In this document: positions 50,486 through 58,721 of the stretch, in pieces | Numbering within the stretch: position 1 is the stretch's first letter | How the letters are laid out: each line of letters opens with the position of its first letter | Assembly: GCF_030651625.1 (NCBI RefSeq) | Contig: NZ_JAUSCF010000002.1 | Coordinates: 1-64,000 of the forward strand | Origin: Hydrogenophaga sp. | GTDB lineage: Bacteria > Pseudomonadota > Gammaproteobacteria > Burkholderiales > Burkholderiaceae_C | Direction of reading: 5' to 3' | Length of the DNA stretch: 64,000 nt | Program-made: the position numbers and the translations under genes | Notes under the pieces: model-generated | What the model was told of the DNA's origin: nothing | Seen by the model: the letters and a program-made list of their open reading frames with translations, nothing else | Databases searched by the model: none

Positions 50486-50678
50486 CGCTTGGCACCAGCA
50501 GGCTGCGTCCGTTCAGTGGCTCTTTCGTCACCTGCCAAAGCCGACAGACGCTCAACCATTCGTGACAAGAACGCCATGCACCCTGCAAGGCCCGTGCTTC
50601 GCACTGATGAACAACCTGCCAAGACACAACCAGGGATGGACCCGACGGCGATCGACGCGTCACCACCATGAAATTGGA

Positions 50679-50694
50679 TGGCATGCCTATTGCT
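50679..50694 (+). promoter_or_regulatory. Sigma-54 promoter of the nirBD-nasA operon
   Basis: TGGCATG-CCTA-TTGCT agrees with TGGCACG-N4-TTGCW at all but one conserved position. GG is at 50680-50681 and GC at 50692-50693, ten bases apart. The predicted start is near 50705, one base before the first ANTAR hairpin. Confidence 0.82.
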
Positions 50695-50705
50695 TGATGC
50701 TCACC

Positions 50706-50767
50706 GGGCGCAACGAAGCGCCTACCTCGCCCAAGCGTCGAGGATTACGCGCACAACGACGTGCGCG
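50706..50767 (+). promoter_or_regulatory. ANTAR target RNA in the nirB leader (two hexaloop hairpins)
   Basis: P1 is GGGCGC-AACGAA-GCGCCT (50706-50723) and P2 is CGCGCAC-AACGAC-GTGCGCG (50748-50767). Both six-base loops begin AACGA, with A at position 1 and G at position 4. They are 24 bases apart. This is the ANTAR target motif in clean form, directly behind a sigma-54 promoter. No textbook intrinsic terminator follows. One alternative pairing is possible: the right arm of P2 (GTGCGCG) is also complementary to CGCGCAC at 50870-50876, and a T-run occurs at 50896-50900. Confidence 0.8.
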
Positions 50768-50916
50768 GCTGAGCCAGACGGCAATGAAGCCTGCCTGGCG
50801 TCGACTGTTCAGTCGACCAGATCGTGATCCCTACTCAATGCCTTGTTCAGACGTGCCCGCGCGCAATGGCGCGCACTGCCCGACTCCAAAGCACCTTTTT
50901 GAATGGAACGCCCGCT

Positions 50917-53412
50917 ATGGGAAAAGCAAAACTCGTGATGGTCGGCAACGGCATGGCTGGCGTACGCACACTTGAGGAACTGCTCAAGATCGCCCCGGAC
51001 CTGTACGACATCACCGTCTTCGGCGCCGAGCCCCACCCCAACTACAACCGCATCCTGCTCTCGCCTGTGCTGGCGGGCGAACAGACGCTGGACGAGATCG
51101 TGCTCAACGACTGGTCCTGGTACACCGACAACGGTGTCACCTTGCACGCCGGGTTCAAGGTCACTGAGGTGGATCGCATCAAGCGCATGGTTCACGCCGT
51201 GGGCCCATATGGCCAGCAGGTCTCGGCCGAGTACGACCGCCTGATCATGGCCACCGGCTCCAATCCGTTCATCCTGCCCATTCCCGGCAAAGACCTCAAG
51301 GGCGTGCTCGCCTACCGCGACATTGCCGACACGCAGGCCATGATCGACGCGGCCACCACCTACAAGCACGCGGTGGTGATTGGCGGCGGCTTGCTGGGGC
51401 TGGAGGCGGCCAACGGACTGATGAAGCGCGGCATGAGCGTGAGCGTGGTGCATGTGGCGCCCTGGCTGATGGAGCGCCAGCTCGACGACGTGGCCGGCAA
51501 GATGCTGCAGGCTTCGCTGGAAGAGCGCGGCATGAAGTTCTTGATTGGCGCCCAGACGCAGGAACTGGTGGGCGATGAGCAAGATGGCAAGAGTGGCCGA
51601 GTGAAAGCCATCCGTTTCAAGGATGGCAGCGAAGTACCGGCCGATCTGCTGGTGATGGCAGTGGGCATTCGCCCCAACACCGCGCTGGCAGAAAGCATGC
51701 GCCTGCATGTGAACAAGGGCATCGTGGTGAGCGACACCCTGCAGACCGTGACCGACCCGCGCATTTATGCCGTGGGCGAGTGCGCGGCACACCGTGGCAT
51801 TGCCTACGGCCTGGTGGCGCCCTTGTTTGAACAGGGCAAAGTGCTGGCCACCCATCTGGCCGAATTCGGCATCGGACGCTACACCGGCTCGCTCACCTCC
51901 ACCAAGCTCAAGGTCACCGGCATCGACCTGTTTTCTGCTGGCAACTTCATGGGTGGCGACGGCACCGAAGAGATCGTGATGAGCGACCCCTTCGGCGGTG
52001 TCTACAAAAAACTGGTTATCAAGGACGACAAGCTCGTGGGTGCCTGCCTGTATGGCGACACGGTGGACGGCAGCTGGTACTTCAAGCTGCTGCGCGAAGG
52101 TCGCGCGCTGAGCGACATCCGCGACAAGCTGATGTTCGGCGAAAGCAACATCGGTGACGTGGGCCACCAGGGCCACAGCAAGGCCGCCGCCATGGCAGAC
52201 AGCGATGAAGTCTGTGGTTGCAATGGCGTGACCAAGGGCAGCATCTGCAAGACCATCAAGGACAAGGGCCTGTTCACGCTGGAAGAGGTGCGCAAGCACA
52301 CCAAGGCCAGCGCTTCCTGCGGCTCGTGCACCGGCTTGGTGGAACAGATCCTGATGTTCACCGCCGGTGGCGACTATTCAGCCACACCCAAGCTGAAAGC
52401 CATGTGCGGCTGCACCGAACACGGCCACGCCGCCGTGCGCGAAGCCATCCGCACCCCTTTGCCCGATGGCAGCAAGCTGCTCACCACGGCCCAGGTGTTC
52501 GCCCAGCTGGGATGGAAAACACCCAACGGCTGCGCAAGCTGCCGCCCGGCGGTCAACTACTACCTCATCAGCACCTGGCCCAAGGAAGCCCGGGACGATC
52601 CGCAAAGCCGCTACATCAACGAACGTGCGCACGCCAACATCCAGAAAGATGGCACCTACAGCGTGATCCCGCGCATGTGGGGCGGCGAGACCACGGCCGA
52701 CGAGCTGCGCCGCATCGCCGACGCGGTGGACAAGTACAACATCCCCACCGTCAAGGTCACGGGCGGCCAGCGCATCGATTTGCTGGGCGTGAAGAAGGAA
52801 GACCTGGTCAACGTGTGGAAAGACATCGGCATGCCCAGCGGCCACGCCTACGCCAAGGCGCTGCGCACGGTGAAGACCTGCGTGGGCAGCGAGTGGTGCC
52901 GCATGGGCACACAAGACAGCACACAAATGGGCAAGGACCTGGAGCGCGCCATGTGGCGCATGTACGCGCCGCACAAGGTGAAGTTCGCCGTCAGCGGTTG
53001 CCCGCGCAACTGTGCCGAGGCCGGCATCAAAGACGTGGGCATCATCGGCGTGGACAGTGGCTGGGAGATGTACGTGGGCGGCAACGGTGGCATCAAAACC
53101 GAGGTGGCGCACTTCTTCGCCAAGCTCAAAACCGCCGAAGAAGTCATGGAATACACCGGCGCCTTCATGCAGCTTTACCGCCTGGAAGGCTGGTACCTGG
53201 AGCGCACGGTGCACTACATCAACCGCGTGGGCCTGGACTACGTGAAAAAGAAGATTCTGGACGACGCCGAAGGCCGCAAGGCGCTGTGGGAGCAACTGCA
53301 GTTCACCCTCGACGGCGAGCCCGACCCATGGTTCGAATTCGACAAAGCGGCGGTGGACACGCGCCAGTTCATTCCCATCCAACCCATGATCACCGAAGGG
53401 AGTGCGGCATGA
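50917..53412 (+). CDS. nirB: Assimilatory nitrite reductase [NAD(P)H], large subunit (831 aa)
   Basis: NirB reduces nitrite to ammonia with six electrons from NAD(P)H. The N-terminal half is a FAD/NAD-binding module (MVGNGMAG near residue 9; VVIGGGLLGLEAANGL near residue 150). A BFD-like [2Fe-2S] domain follows (C433, C435 in CGCNG and the SCGSC stretch). The siroheme/[4Fe-4S] ligands are C655, C661, C695 and C699 (CVGSEWC and CPRNC). ATG 50917 begins the conserved MGKAKLVMVG; the upstream open frame is leader sequence. It overlaps nirD by four bases. Confidence 0.96.
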   Translation: MGKAKLVMVGNGMAGVRTLEELLKIAPDLYDITVFGAEPHPNYNRILLSPVLAGEQTLDEIVLNDWSWYTDNGVTLHAGFKVTEVDRIKRMVHAVGPYGQQVSAEYDRLIMATGSNPFILPIPGKDLKGVLAYRDIADTQAMIDAATTYKHAVVIGGGLLGLEAANGLMKRGMSVSVVHVAPWLMERQLDDVAGKMLQASLEERGMKFLIGAQTQELVGDEQDGKSGRVKAIRFKDGSEVPADLLVMAVGIRPNTALAESMRLHVNKGIVVSDTLQTVTDPRIYAVGECAAHRGIAYGLVAPLFEQGKVLATHLAEFGIGRYTGSLTSTKLKVTGIDLFSAGNFMGGDGTEEIVMSDPFGGVYKKLVIKDDKLVGACLYGDTVDGSWYFKLLREGRALSDIRDKLMFGESNIGDVGHQGHSKAAAMADSDEVCGCNGVTKGSICKTIKDKGLFTLEEVRKHTKASASCGSCTGLVEQILMFTAGGDYSATPKLKAMCGCTEHGHAAVREAIRTPLPDGSKLLTTAQVFAQLGWKTPNGCASCRPAVNYYLISTWPKEARDDPQSRYINERAHANIQKDGTYSVIPRMWGGETTADELRRIADAVDKYNIPTVKVTGGQRIDLLGVKKEDLVNVWKDIGMPSGHAYAKALRTVKTCVGSEWCRMGTQDSTQMGKDLERAMWRMYAPHKVKFAVSGCPRNCAEAGIKDVGIIGVDSGWEMYVGGNGGIKTEVAHFFAKLKTAEEVMEYTGAFMQLYRLEGWYLERTVHYINRVGLDYVKKKILDDAEGRKALWEQLQFTLDGEPDPWFEFDKAAVDTRQFIPIQPMITEGSAA

Positions 53413-53900
53413 GCGCCCGCGACTGGACCCTCATCTGCCAAGTGCAGGAAATCCCCGTGCTCGGCTCGCGTCGCGTGGCCCGCAAACAGGGGCTGGACGT
53501 GGCCGTGTTCCGCAACGACCGCAACGAAGTCTTTGCCCTGCTGGACCGCTGCCCGCACAAGGGTGGCCCGCTGAGCCAGGGCATCGTGTTCGGCACCAGC
53601 GTGGCTTGCCCGCTGCACAACTGGACCATCGGTCTGTGCGACGGGCAGGCTTCGGCACCCGACGAAGGCTGCACGCCCAAGTTCGCGGTAAAGGTGGAAG
53701 ACGGCCAGGTGTTCCTGGACGCGAACGAACTCACCACCCAGGCGACGGACCTGACCCGCCCGATCGCTGGCCCCGCGAGGCGTGGCCCCCACGCTCCACC
53801 GCTGCGCGGGTCGCTGCCCCCCGAGGGGGCTGATCCGGCTTGGGGCGGCCCGGCGCCGGATCGCCGCGTCTCATCCCCTCTCCCTCTGGGAGCGGGCTAG
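53409..53900 (+). CDS. nirD: Nitrite reductase small subunit, with repeat-derived tail (163 aa)
   Basis: NirD is a Rieske-like partner of NirB. Complete Rieske ligands are seen: C48-P-H50 and C67-P-L-H70. The normal domain ends near residue 118 (VFLDANELTTQATDLTRP). From about residue 121 the frame runs through gene-end repeat copy G and then through the left arm of another inverted repeat, where it stops at 53898-53900. The extra 43 residues are Pro/Gly/Arg-rich and unlike any NirD, so the original stop seems to have been lost when the repeat arrived. Confidence 0.93.
   Translation: MSARDWTLICQVQEIPVLGSRRVARKQGLDVAVFRNDRNEVFALLDRCPHKGGPLSQGIVFGTSVACPLHNWTIGLCDGQASAPDEGCTPKFAVKVEDGQVFLDANELTTQATDLTRPIAGPARRGPHAPPLRGSLPPEGADPAWGGPAPDRRVSSPLPLGAG
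53775..53872 (+). repeat. Gene-end repeat, copy G, translated as the NirD tail
   Basis: The element has CCACCGCTGCGCGGGTCGC, then CCCCCCGAGGGGGC and the core GGCGGCCCGGCGCCGG. It is more diverged than the others. It lies between the nirD core and the next inverted repeat and is read in frame by nirD. Confidence 0.65.
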
Positions 53901-53972
53901 GGTGAGGGCCGGCGCCGTGCCATTCTTCTCCGGAAGCGGCCCCAACCCCCACCCGCTCCCAGAGGGAGAGGG
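53876..53972. repeat. 21-bp perfect inverted repeat containing the nirD stop and the nasA ribosome site
   Basis: The arms are 53876-53896 and 53952-53972, both rich in CCCTCTCCCTCTGGGAG and its complement. This belongs to a common class of dispersed repeat with a CTCTCCC/GGGAGAG stem. The right arm ends one base before the nasA GTG and supplies its only Shine-Dalgarno (GGGAGAGGG). The nirD stop codon follows the left arm directly. Confidence 0.85.
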
Positions 53973-53973
53973 T

Positions 53974-56949
53974 GTGAAAGCCATCACCCGATCCACCTGC
54001 CCCTACTGCGGCGTGGGCTGCGGCGTGCTCATCGAGAGCCAGGGCGATCAGATCACCGGTGTGCAGGGCGACCCGGACCATCCGGCCAACTTCGGCAAGC
54101 TGTGCAGCAAGGGCCAGACGCTGCACTTCACCGCCTCGCCTGCCGTGACCGCACAGGCCCGGCTGCTGCACCCCATGCTGCGCACCGCCCGCGGCGGCCC
54201 TGCACTGCGCACCGACTGGGACAGCGCCATGTCCCTGGCTGCAGACCGCTTCTACAGCGTGATCTGCGAACACGGGCCCAACGCCGTGGGCTTCTACATC
54301 AGCGGCCAGTTGCTTACCGAGGACTACTACGTCTTCAACAAGCTGGCCAAAGGGCTCATCGGCACCAACAACGTCGACACCAATTCCCGCCTGTGCATGA
54401 GCAGCGCGGTGGCGGGCTACAAGCTCACGCTGGGTGCCGACGCACCACCGGCGTGCTACGACGACGTGAACCACGCCCAGTGCCTGTTCATCGTCGGCAG
54501 CAACGCCGCCTTTGCCCATCCGGTGCTGTTCCGCCGCATTGAAGAAGCGCGGCAACGCAACCCCCGCGTGAAGGTCATCGTGGCCGACCCGCGGCGCACC
54601 GACACCGCCGAACTCGCCGATCTGTTCCTGCAGATCCAGCCCGGCAGCGACGTGATGCTGTTTCACGGCCTGCTGCACATCATGCTGTGGGAAGGCTGGT
54701 CCGACCCTGCCTACATCGCGGCCCACACCAGCGGTTTCGACGAACTCAAGACACTGGTGAGGGACTGCACGCCCGACCGGGTGTCCGATGTGTGCGGCAT
54801 CCGCAAGGAAGACCTGCTCATCGCCGCAAGATGGTTCGCAGGCCTGGACGGCCAGGGATCCGCAGAACGCAAGCCCACGCTTAGCCTGTACTGCCAGGGC
54901 CTGAACCAGAGCAGCAGCGGCACGGCCAAGAACGCCACGCTCATCAACCTGCACCTGGCCACCGGCCAGATCGGCAAACCTGGCGCTGGTCCCTTCTCGC
55001 TCACAGGCCAGCCCAATGCCATGGGTGGCCGCGAAGTAGGCGGCCTGGCCAACCTCATGAGCGCCCACCGCGACCTGGCCAACCCCGCGCACCGCAGTGA
55101 GATAGCCGCGTTCTGGGGTGTGCCCTCGGTGCCCGACAAGCCGGGCAAGACGGCGGTCGAGATGTTCCAGGCCGCCGCCGACGGCGAGATCAAGGCCCTG
55201 TGGATCGCGTGCACCAACCCGGCGCAGTCCATGCCCGACCAAGCCACCGTGCGCCGCGCGCTGGAGCGCGCCGAGTTCGTGGTGGTACAGGAAGCCTTTG
55301 CCACCGCCACCACCTGCGACTTCGCCGACCTGCTGCTGCCCGCCACCACCTGGGGTGAAAAAGAAGGCACGGTCACCAACAGCGAACGCCGCATCAGCCG
55401 CGCCCGCGCCGCCGTGCCCGCGCCCGGCGAGACCCGCCACGACTGGCAGATCGTGGTGGATTTTGCGCAGCGGCTGGAACGCTTGCTCGCAGCTCGCACC
55501 GAGCTCTCCCCCACCGTTCGCCCTGAGCCTGTCGAAGGGCTCGCCCACGCGGTGCTGGTGAAGGCTTCGACAAGCTCAGCCCGAACGGGGGGTGGCTCAG
55601 CCCAAACGGAGGGGGGCTCAGCCTTAACGGAGGCTGACCTGGACCAAACCGAAAGCAGCCCCAGCCAAGAACACGGCACGCTTTTCCCCTACGACAACCC
55701 CGAATCCATCTGGCTCGAACACCGAGAATCCACCCGAAACCGTGACCTCGACATCACCGGCCTCTCTTACGACATGCTGGAAACGCAAGGCCCGCAACAG
55801 TGGCCATTGCGCGAGGGCGAAGCACACGGCAAGGCCCGCCTGTATGAAGACGGCAACTTTCCCACCGCCGACGGCAAAGCCCGCTTCGCTGCCCTGCCTT
55901 GGAAACCCGTGGCCGAACCGCGCGAGTCGCGCTTTCCTTTCTCGCTGACCACTGGGCGCCTGCGTGATCAGTGGCACGGCATGACGCGCACCGGCACGCT
56001 CGGCCGCCTGTTCGGTCATGTTTCCGAACCCGCGATTCAAATGCACCCGCAAGACATGGAGCGCCGTGGCCTGAAAGACGCCGATCTGGTGCATGTGACC
56101 AGCAAGCGCGGCTCCATCGTGCTGCCGCTGCAGGGATCAACCAGCATCGGTCTGTCGCAAGCCTTCATTGCCATGCACTGGGGCCCCGAATACCTGAGCG
56201 GGCGCAGCAGCAACGGTGGCGTGCTGGCCGGTGTGAACGCGCTCACCACTTCGGCCTGCTGCCCCACATCCAAGCAGCCCGAACTGAAACACGCAGCGGT
56301 CAAGGTGCTCAAGGCCGAATTGCCGTGGTCCTTGCTGGCCATGGCCTGGCTGCCGACCGACCGGGCGCTGGCTGCTCAAACATCACTGCGCGCCCTGATG
56401 CCCACATTTGAATTCGCCACCTGCGTGCCCTTCGGGCGCGACCGCACCGGCGTGCTGTTTCGCGCAGCAGCCCACGACGCCCCCGATGCCGCCGTGGTGG
56501 AACAAGTGGAGGCTTTACTGGGCCTCCAGACAGCAGACGCCTTGCGCTACGTCGACCGCCGCCTGGGCCAGCGCCGCACCGCACGACTGGTGCGCACCGG
56601 TGATGCCACCCGGCTGGAAGCGTTCGTATTGGCGGGCGACACCCGGGCTGAAGCCTGGATTCGCCCGCTCTTGCAAGACGAACTGCCAGCAGAAGCCTAC
56701 GGGCGCCTGTTGCTGATGCCCGGTGCCAAGGCACCGGTGGCGGTGGTGGCGCGTGGCAAACAGGTTTGCACCTGTTTCAACGTGACCGAAGACCACATCA
56801 CTGCCCAACTACCGTCCTGCGGTGGTACCGACAACGAGCGCCTTGCGTTGCTGCAAGGCCGTCTGCGGTGCGGCACCAGCTGCGGGTCGTGCATTCCGGA
56901 ATTGCGTCGCCTGGTACGCGCCATACCTAAGGCCCTCCGAGTGGCTTGA
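53974..56949 (+). CDS. nasA: Assimilatory nitrate reductase catalytic subunit (991 aa)
   Basis: A molybdenum bis-MGD enzyme reducing nitrate to nitrite in the cytoplasm. The N-terminal [4Fe-4S] ligands are C9, C12, C16 and C44. The following regions match NasA/NapA (NTNSRLCMSSAVAGY, which contains the Mo-ligand cysteine). At the C-terminus is a BFD-like [2Fe-2S] domain (C932, C934, C970, C973). Residues about 515-554 are an in-frame insertion of dispersed repeat sequence, in the loop before LFPYDNPESIW. The GTG at 53974 is chosen because it begins MKAITRSTCPYC and follows a GGGAGAGGG site. No NasC-type electron donor gene is nearby. Confidence 0.94.
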   Translation: MKAITRSTCPYCGVGCGVLIESQGDQITGVQGDPDHPANFGKLCSKGQTLHFTASPAVTAQARLLHPMLRTARGGPALRTDWDSAMSLAADRFYSVICEHGPNAVGFYISGQLLTEDYYVFNKLAKGLIGTNNVDTNSRLCMSSAVAGYKLTLGADAPPACYDDVNHAQCLFIVGSNAAFAHPVLFRRIEEARQRNPRVKVIVADPRRTDTAELADLFLQIQPGSDVMLFHGLLHIMLWEGWSDPAYIAAHTSGFDELKTLVRDCTPDRVSDVCGIRKEDLLIAARWFAGLDGQGSAERKPTLSLYCQGLNQSSSGTAKNATLINLHLATGQIGKPGAGPFSLTGQPNAMGGREVGGLANLMSAHRDLANPAHRSEIAAFWGVPSVPDKPGKTAVEMFQAAADGEIKALWIACTNPAQSMPDQATVRRALERAEFVVVQEAFATATTCDFADLLLPATTWGEKEGTVTNSERRISRARAAVPAPGETRHDWQIVVDFAQRLERLLAARTELSPTVRPEPVEGLAHAVLVKASTSSARTGGGSAQTEGGSALTEADLDQTESSPSQEHGTLFPYDNPESIWLEHRESTRNRDLDITGLSYDMLETQGPQQWPLREGEAHGKARLYEDGNFPTADGKARFAALPWKPVAEPRESRFPFSLTTGRLRDQWHGMTRTGTLGRLFGHVSEPAIQMHPQDMERRGLKDADLVHVTSKRGSIVLPLQGSTSIGLSQAFIAMHWGPEYLSGRSSNGGVLAGVNALTTSACCPTSKQPELKHAAVKVLKAELPWSLLAMAWLPTDRALAAQTSLRALMPTFEFATCVPFGRDRTGVLFRAAAHDAPDAAVVEQVEALLGLQTADALRYVDRRLGQRRTARLVRTGDATRLEAFVLAGDTRAEAWIRPLLQDELPAEAYGRLLLMPGAKAPVAVVARGKQVCTCFNVTEDHITAQLPSCGGTDNERLALLQGRLRCGTSCGSCIPELRRLVRAIPKALRVA
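55516..55636. repeat. Dispersed TTCGACA-GCTCAG repeat pair inserted in frame in nasA
   Basis: An inverted pair is seen: a left copy at 55516-55541 (containing CCCTGAGCCTGTCGAAGGG) and a right copy at 55565-55588 (CTTCGACAAGCTCAGCCCGA). The end of the right copy is then repeated as three tandem 21-base units (about 55574-55636), each translated as seven residues of the form SAxTxxx. The frame is kept throughout. Confidence 0.85.
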
Positions 56950-57019
56950 GAAGTTGAGCGCCTTCCAGTCAATCGGCATATAACCTGAAGTCATCTGAAC
57001 TCCCCGACAATTGCGCGCC

Positions 57020-57952
57020 ATGGGCATCAGTCAGTACATCAAGGAAATCGGTCGCGGCAAGGACGGCGCGCGTTCGCTCACGTGTGAGCAGGCCGCTGAC
57101 CTGATGGGCCAGGTGCTCGACGGCACGGTGACCGACCTGGAAGTGGGCGGCTTCTGCCTGGCCATGCGCATCAAGGGCGAAACGGCCGAAGAAATGGCGG
57201 GTTTTCTCGATGCCACGCACCAGCGCCTGCATCGCCTGCCCGACAACAGGCTGACCACCGTGGTGCTGCCCAGCTACAACGGCGCCCGCAAGCTGCCGGT
57301 GCTCACGCCCCTGCTGGCGCTGCTTTTGGCGCGGCGCGGTGCTGCGGTGTTGGTGCACGGCACGGCCACCGAAGACAAACGCGTGGTCAGCGCCAGCGTG
57401 TTCGCGGCGCTGGGCATCCACCCGGCAACTGGACCCGTCGCGCTGGGTGCCGGCCAGATCGTTTACGCGCCCACCGAGGTGCTGAGCCCCGGTCTCAAGC
57501 GTCTGCTCGACGTGCGCCGAGCGGTGGGCCTGCGCAATCCGGCCCACAGCCTGGTCAAACTCATGAACCCCTGCCAGGGTCAGGCCTTCATTGTGGGCAG
57601 CTACACCCACCCCGAATACGCCAGTTCCATGGCAGCCACCTTCGCCCTCACCGGCACGCACGCCATGCTGCTGCGCGGCACCGAAGGCGAACCGGTGGCC
57701 GATGCGCGCCGCACGCCGCAGATGGAAGCCTTCCGCAATGGCGAGCGCCACCTGCTGCAAGCCGCCCAGGGCGGCACCCTGGCCACCGTGCCCGACCTGC
57801 CCCGTGAGGTCGACGCCCACACCACGGCTGACTACATCCGAGCCGTGATGAATGGCGAGCGCCCGGTACCTTTACCCATCGCCCTGCAACTGGAACACAT
57901 CTTGCAGGAGCTTTACCACCATGATTCCAATGTCCACGCCACCGCCCTCTGA
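57020..57952 (+). CDS. ybiB: YbiB-family protein (glycosyltransferase family 3-like, 310 aa)
   Basis: The protein has the TrpD/nucleoside-phosphorylase-like fold: an N-terminal helical domain (LTCEQAADLMGQVLDGTVTD) and a larger alpha/beta domain. YbiB of E. coli binds nucleic acid and lacks TrpD activity. The ATG at 57020 is preferred to the TTG at 57011. It lies 70 bases after nasA and overlaps cobA by 32 bases, so it is co-transcribed with the nitrate genes; why is unknown. Confidence 0.88.
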   Translation: MGISQYIKEIGRGKDGARSLTCEQAADLMGQVLDGTVTDLEVGGFCLAMRIKGETAEEMAGFLDATHQRLHRLPDNRLTTVVLPSYNGARKLPVLTPLLALLLARRGAAVLVHGTATEDKRVVSASVFAALGIHPATGPVALGAGQIVYAPTEVLSPGLKRLLDVRRAVGLRNPAHSLVKLMNPCQGQAFIVGSYTHPEYASSMAATFALTGTHAMLLRGTEGEPVADARRTPQMEAFRNGERHLLQAAQGGTLATVPDLPREVDAHTTADYIRAVMNGERPVPLPIALQLEHILQELYHHDSNVHATAL

Positions 57953-58721
57953 ATACCTGCCCGGCTCCGTGGCGCTCGTGGGCGCGGGCCCCGGTGATCC
58001 GGAGTTGCTCACCATCAAGGCCGCCAAGGCCATCGCGGCGGCCACCGTGCTGCTGGTCGATGATCTGGTCAGCGATGGTGTGCTGGCCCATGCATCCCCC
58101 AAGGTACGCATCGTGTACGTTGGCAAGCGCGGCGGATGCAAGAGCACGCCACAGGCCTTCATCGAGAAGCTCATGATCATGGCCTCGCGCGAAGGCGAGG
58201 TGGTGGTACGGCTCAAAGGGGGCGATCCATTCATCTTCGGGCGCGGCGGCGAAGAAGTGGAGCACCTGCGCGAAGCGGGCATCGAGGTCAAGGTGATCAA
58301 CGGCATCACGGCCGGCCTTGCCGGCCTCACCTCGCTCGGCGTGCCGCTCACCCACCGCGAACACGCCCACGGCGTGGTCTTCGTCACCGGCCATGCCAAG
58401 CCTGGCGACACCGGCACGGACTGGAAAGCCCTGGCCGCCACCGCACGCGACGCCAAGCTCACGCTGGTGATCTACATGGGTGTTTCCAGCGCAACGCAAA
58501 TACAAGCCGATCTGTTGACCGGTCTGCCCGCCAGCACACCGTTGGCCATCATCCAGCACGCCACCCTGCCGAATCAGCGCCACGCAGTGACCACGCTGGG
58601 CGAGTTGCGCACCACCATCGAGCACGAGCAACTAGGCAGCCCTGCCGTGATTGTGGTGGGTGATGTGGTCAGCGGTGTGGCGGCGCTGGCGCAGCCCGCT
58701 GCGCGCGCCCGCGCCGCTTGA
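57921..58721 (+). CDS. cobA: Uroporphyrinogen-III C-methyltransferase (266 aa)
   Basis: This SAM-dependent enzyme makes precorrin-2, the precursor of siroheme, the cofactor of NirB, so it fits the operon. The family motifs VGAGPGDPELLTIKAAKAI, VRLKGGDPFIFGRGGEE and GITAGLAGLTSLGVPLTHRE are complete. No fused oxidase/chelatase domain of the CysG type is present. ATG 57921 has AGGAG about 11 bases upstream; a second ATG lies three codons later. The stop is followed by gene-end repeat copy H. Confidence 0.93.
   Translation: MIPMSTPPPSEYLPGSVALVGAGPGDPELLTIKAAKAIAAATVLLVDDLVSDGVLAHASPKVRIVYVGKRGGCKSTPQAFIEKLMIMASREGEVVVRLKGGDPFIFGRGGEEVEHLREAGIEVKVINGITAGLAGLTSLGVPLTHREHAHGVVFVTGHAKPGDTGTDWKALAATARDAKLTLVIYMGVSSATQIQADLLTGLPASTPLAIIQHATLPNQRHAVTTLGELRTTIEHEQLGSPAVIVVGDVVSGVAALAQPAARARAA

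Noticed and set aside
50487..50506. TTGGCACCAGCAGGCTGC as sigma-54 promoter of nirB
   Set aside because: GG and GC are nine bases apart instead of ten, and the -12 box lacks TTGC. The element at 50679-50694 fits far better and agrees with the leader structure.
50870..50900. Intrinsic terminator in front of nirB
   Set aside because: A GCGCGC hairpin (50859-50874) and a T-run (50896-50900) are present but separated by more than 20 bases, which does not make an intrinsic terminator.
50193..50975. A 260-codon open frame on the plus strand before nirB
   Set aside because: Its composition is not protein-like (Arg, His, Pro and Ser runs), it overlaps the sigma-54 promoter, the ANTAR leader and the nirB start, and it has no recognisable domain.
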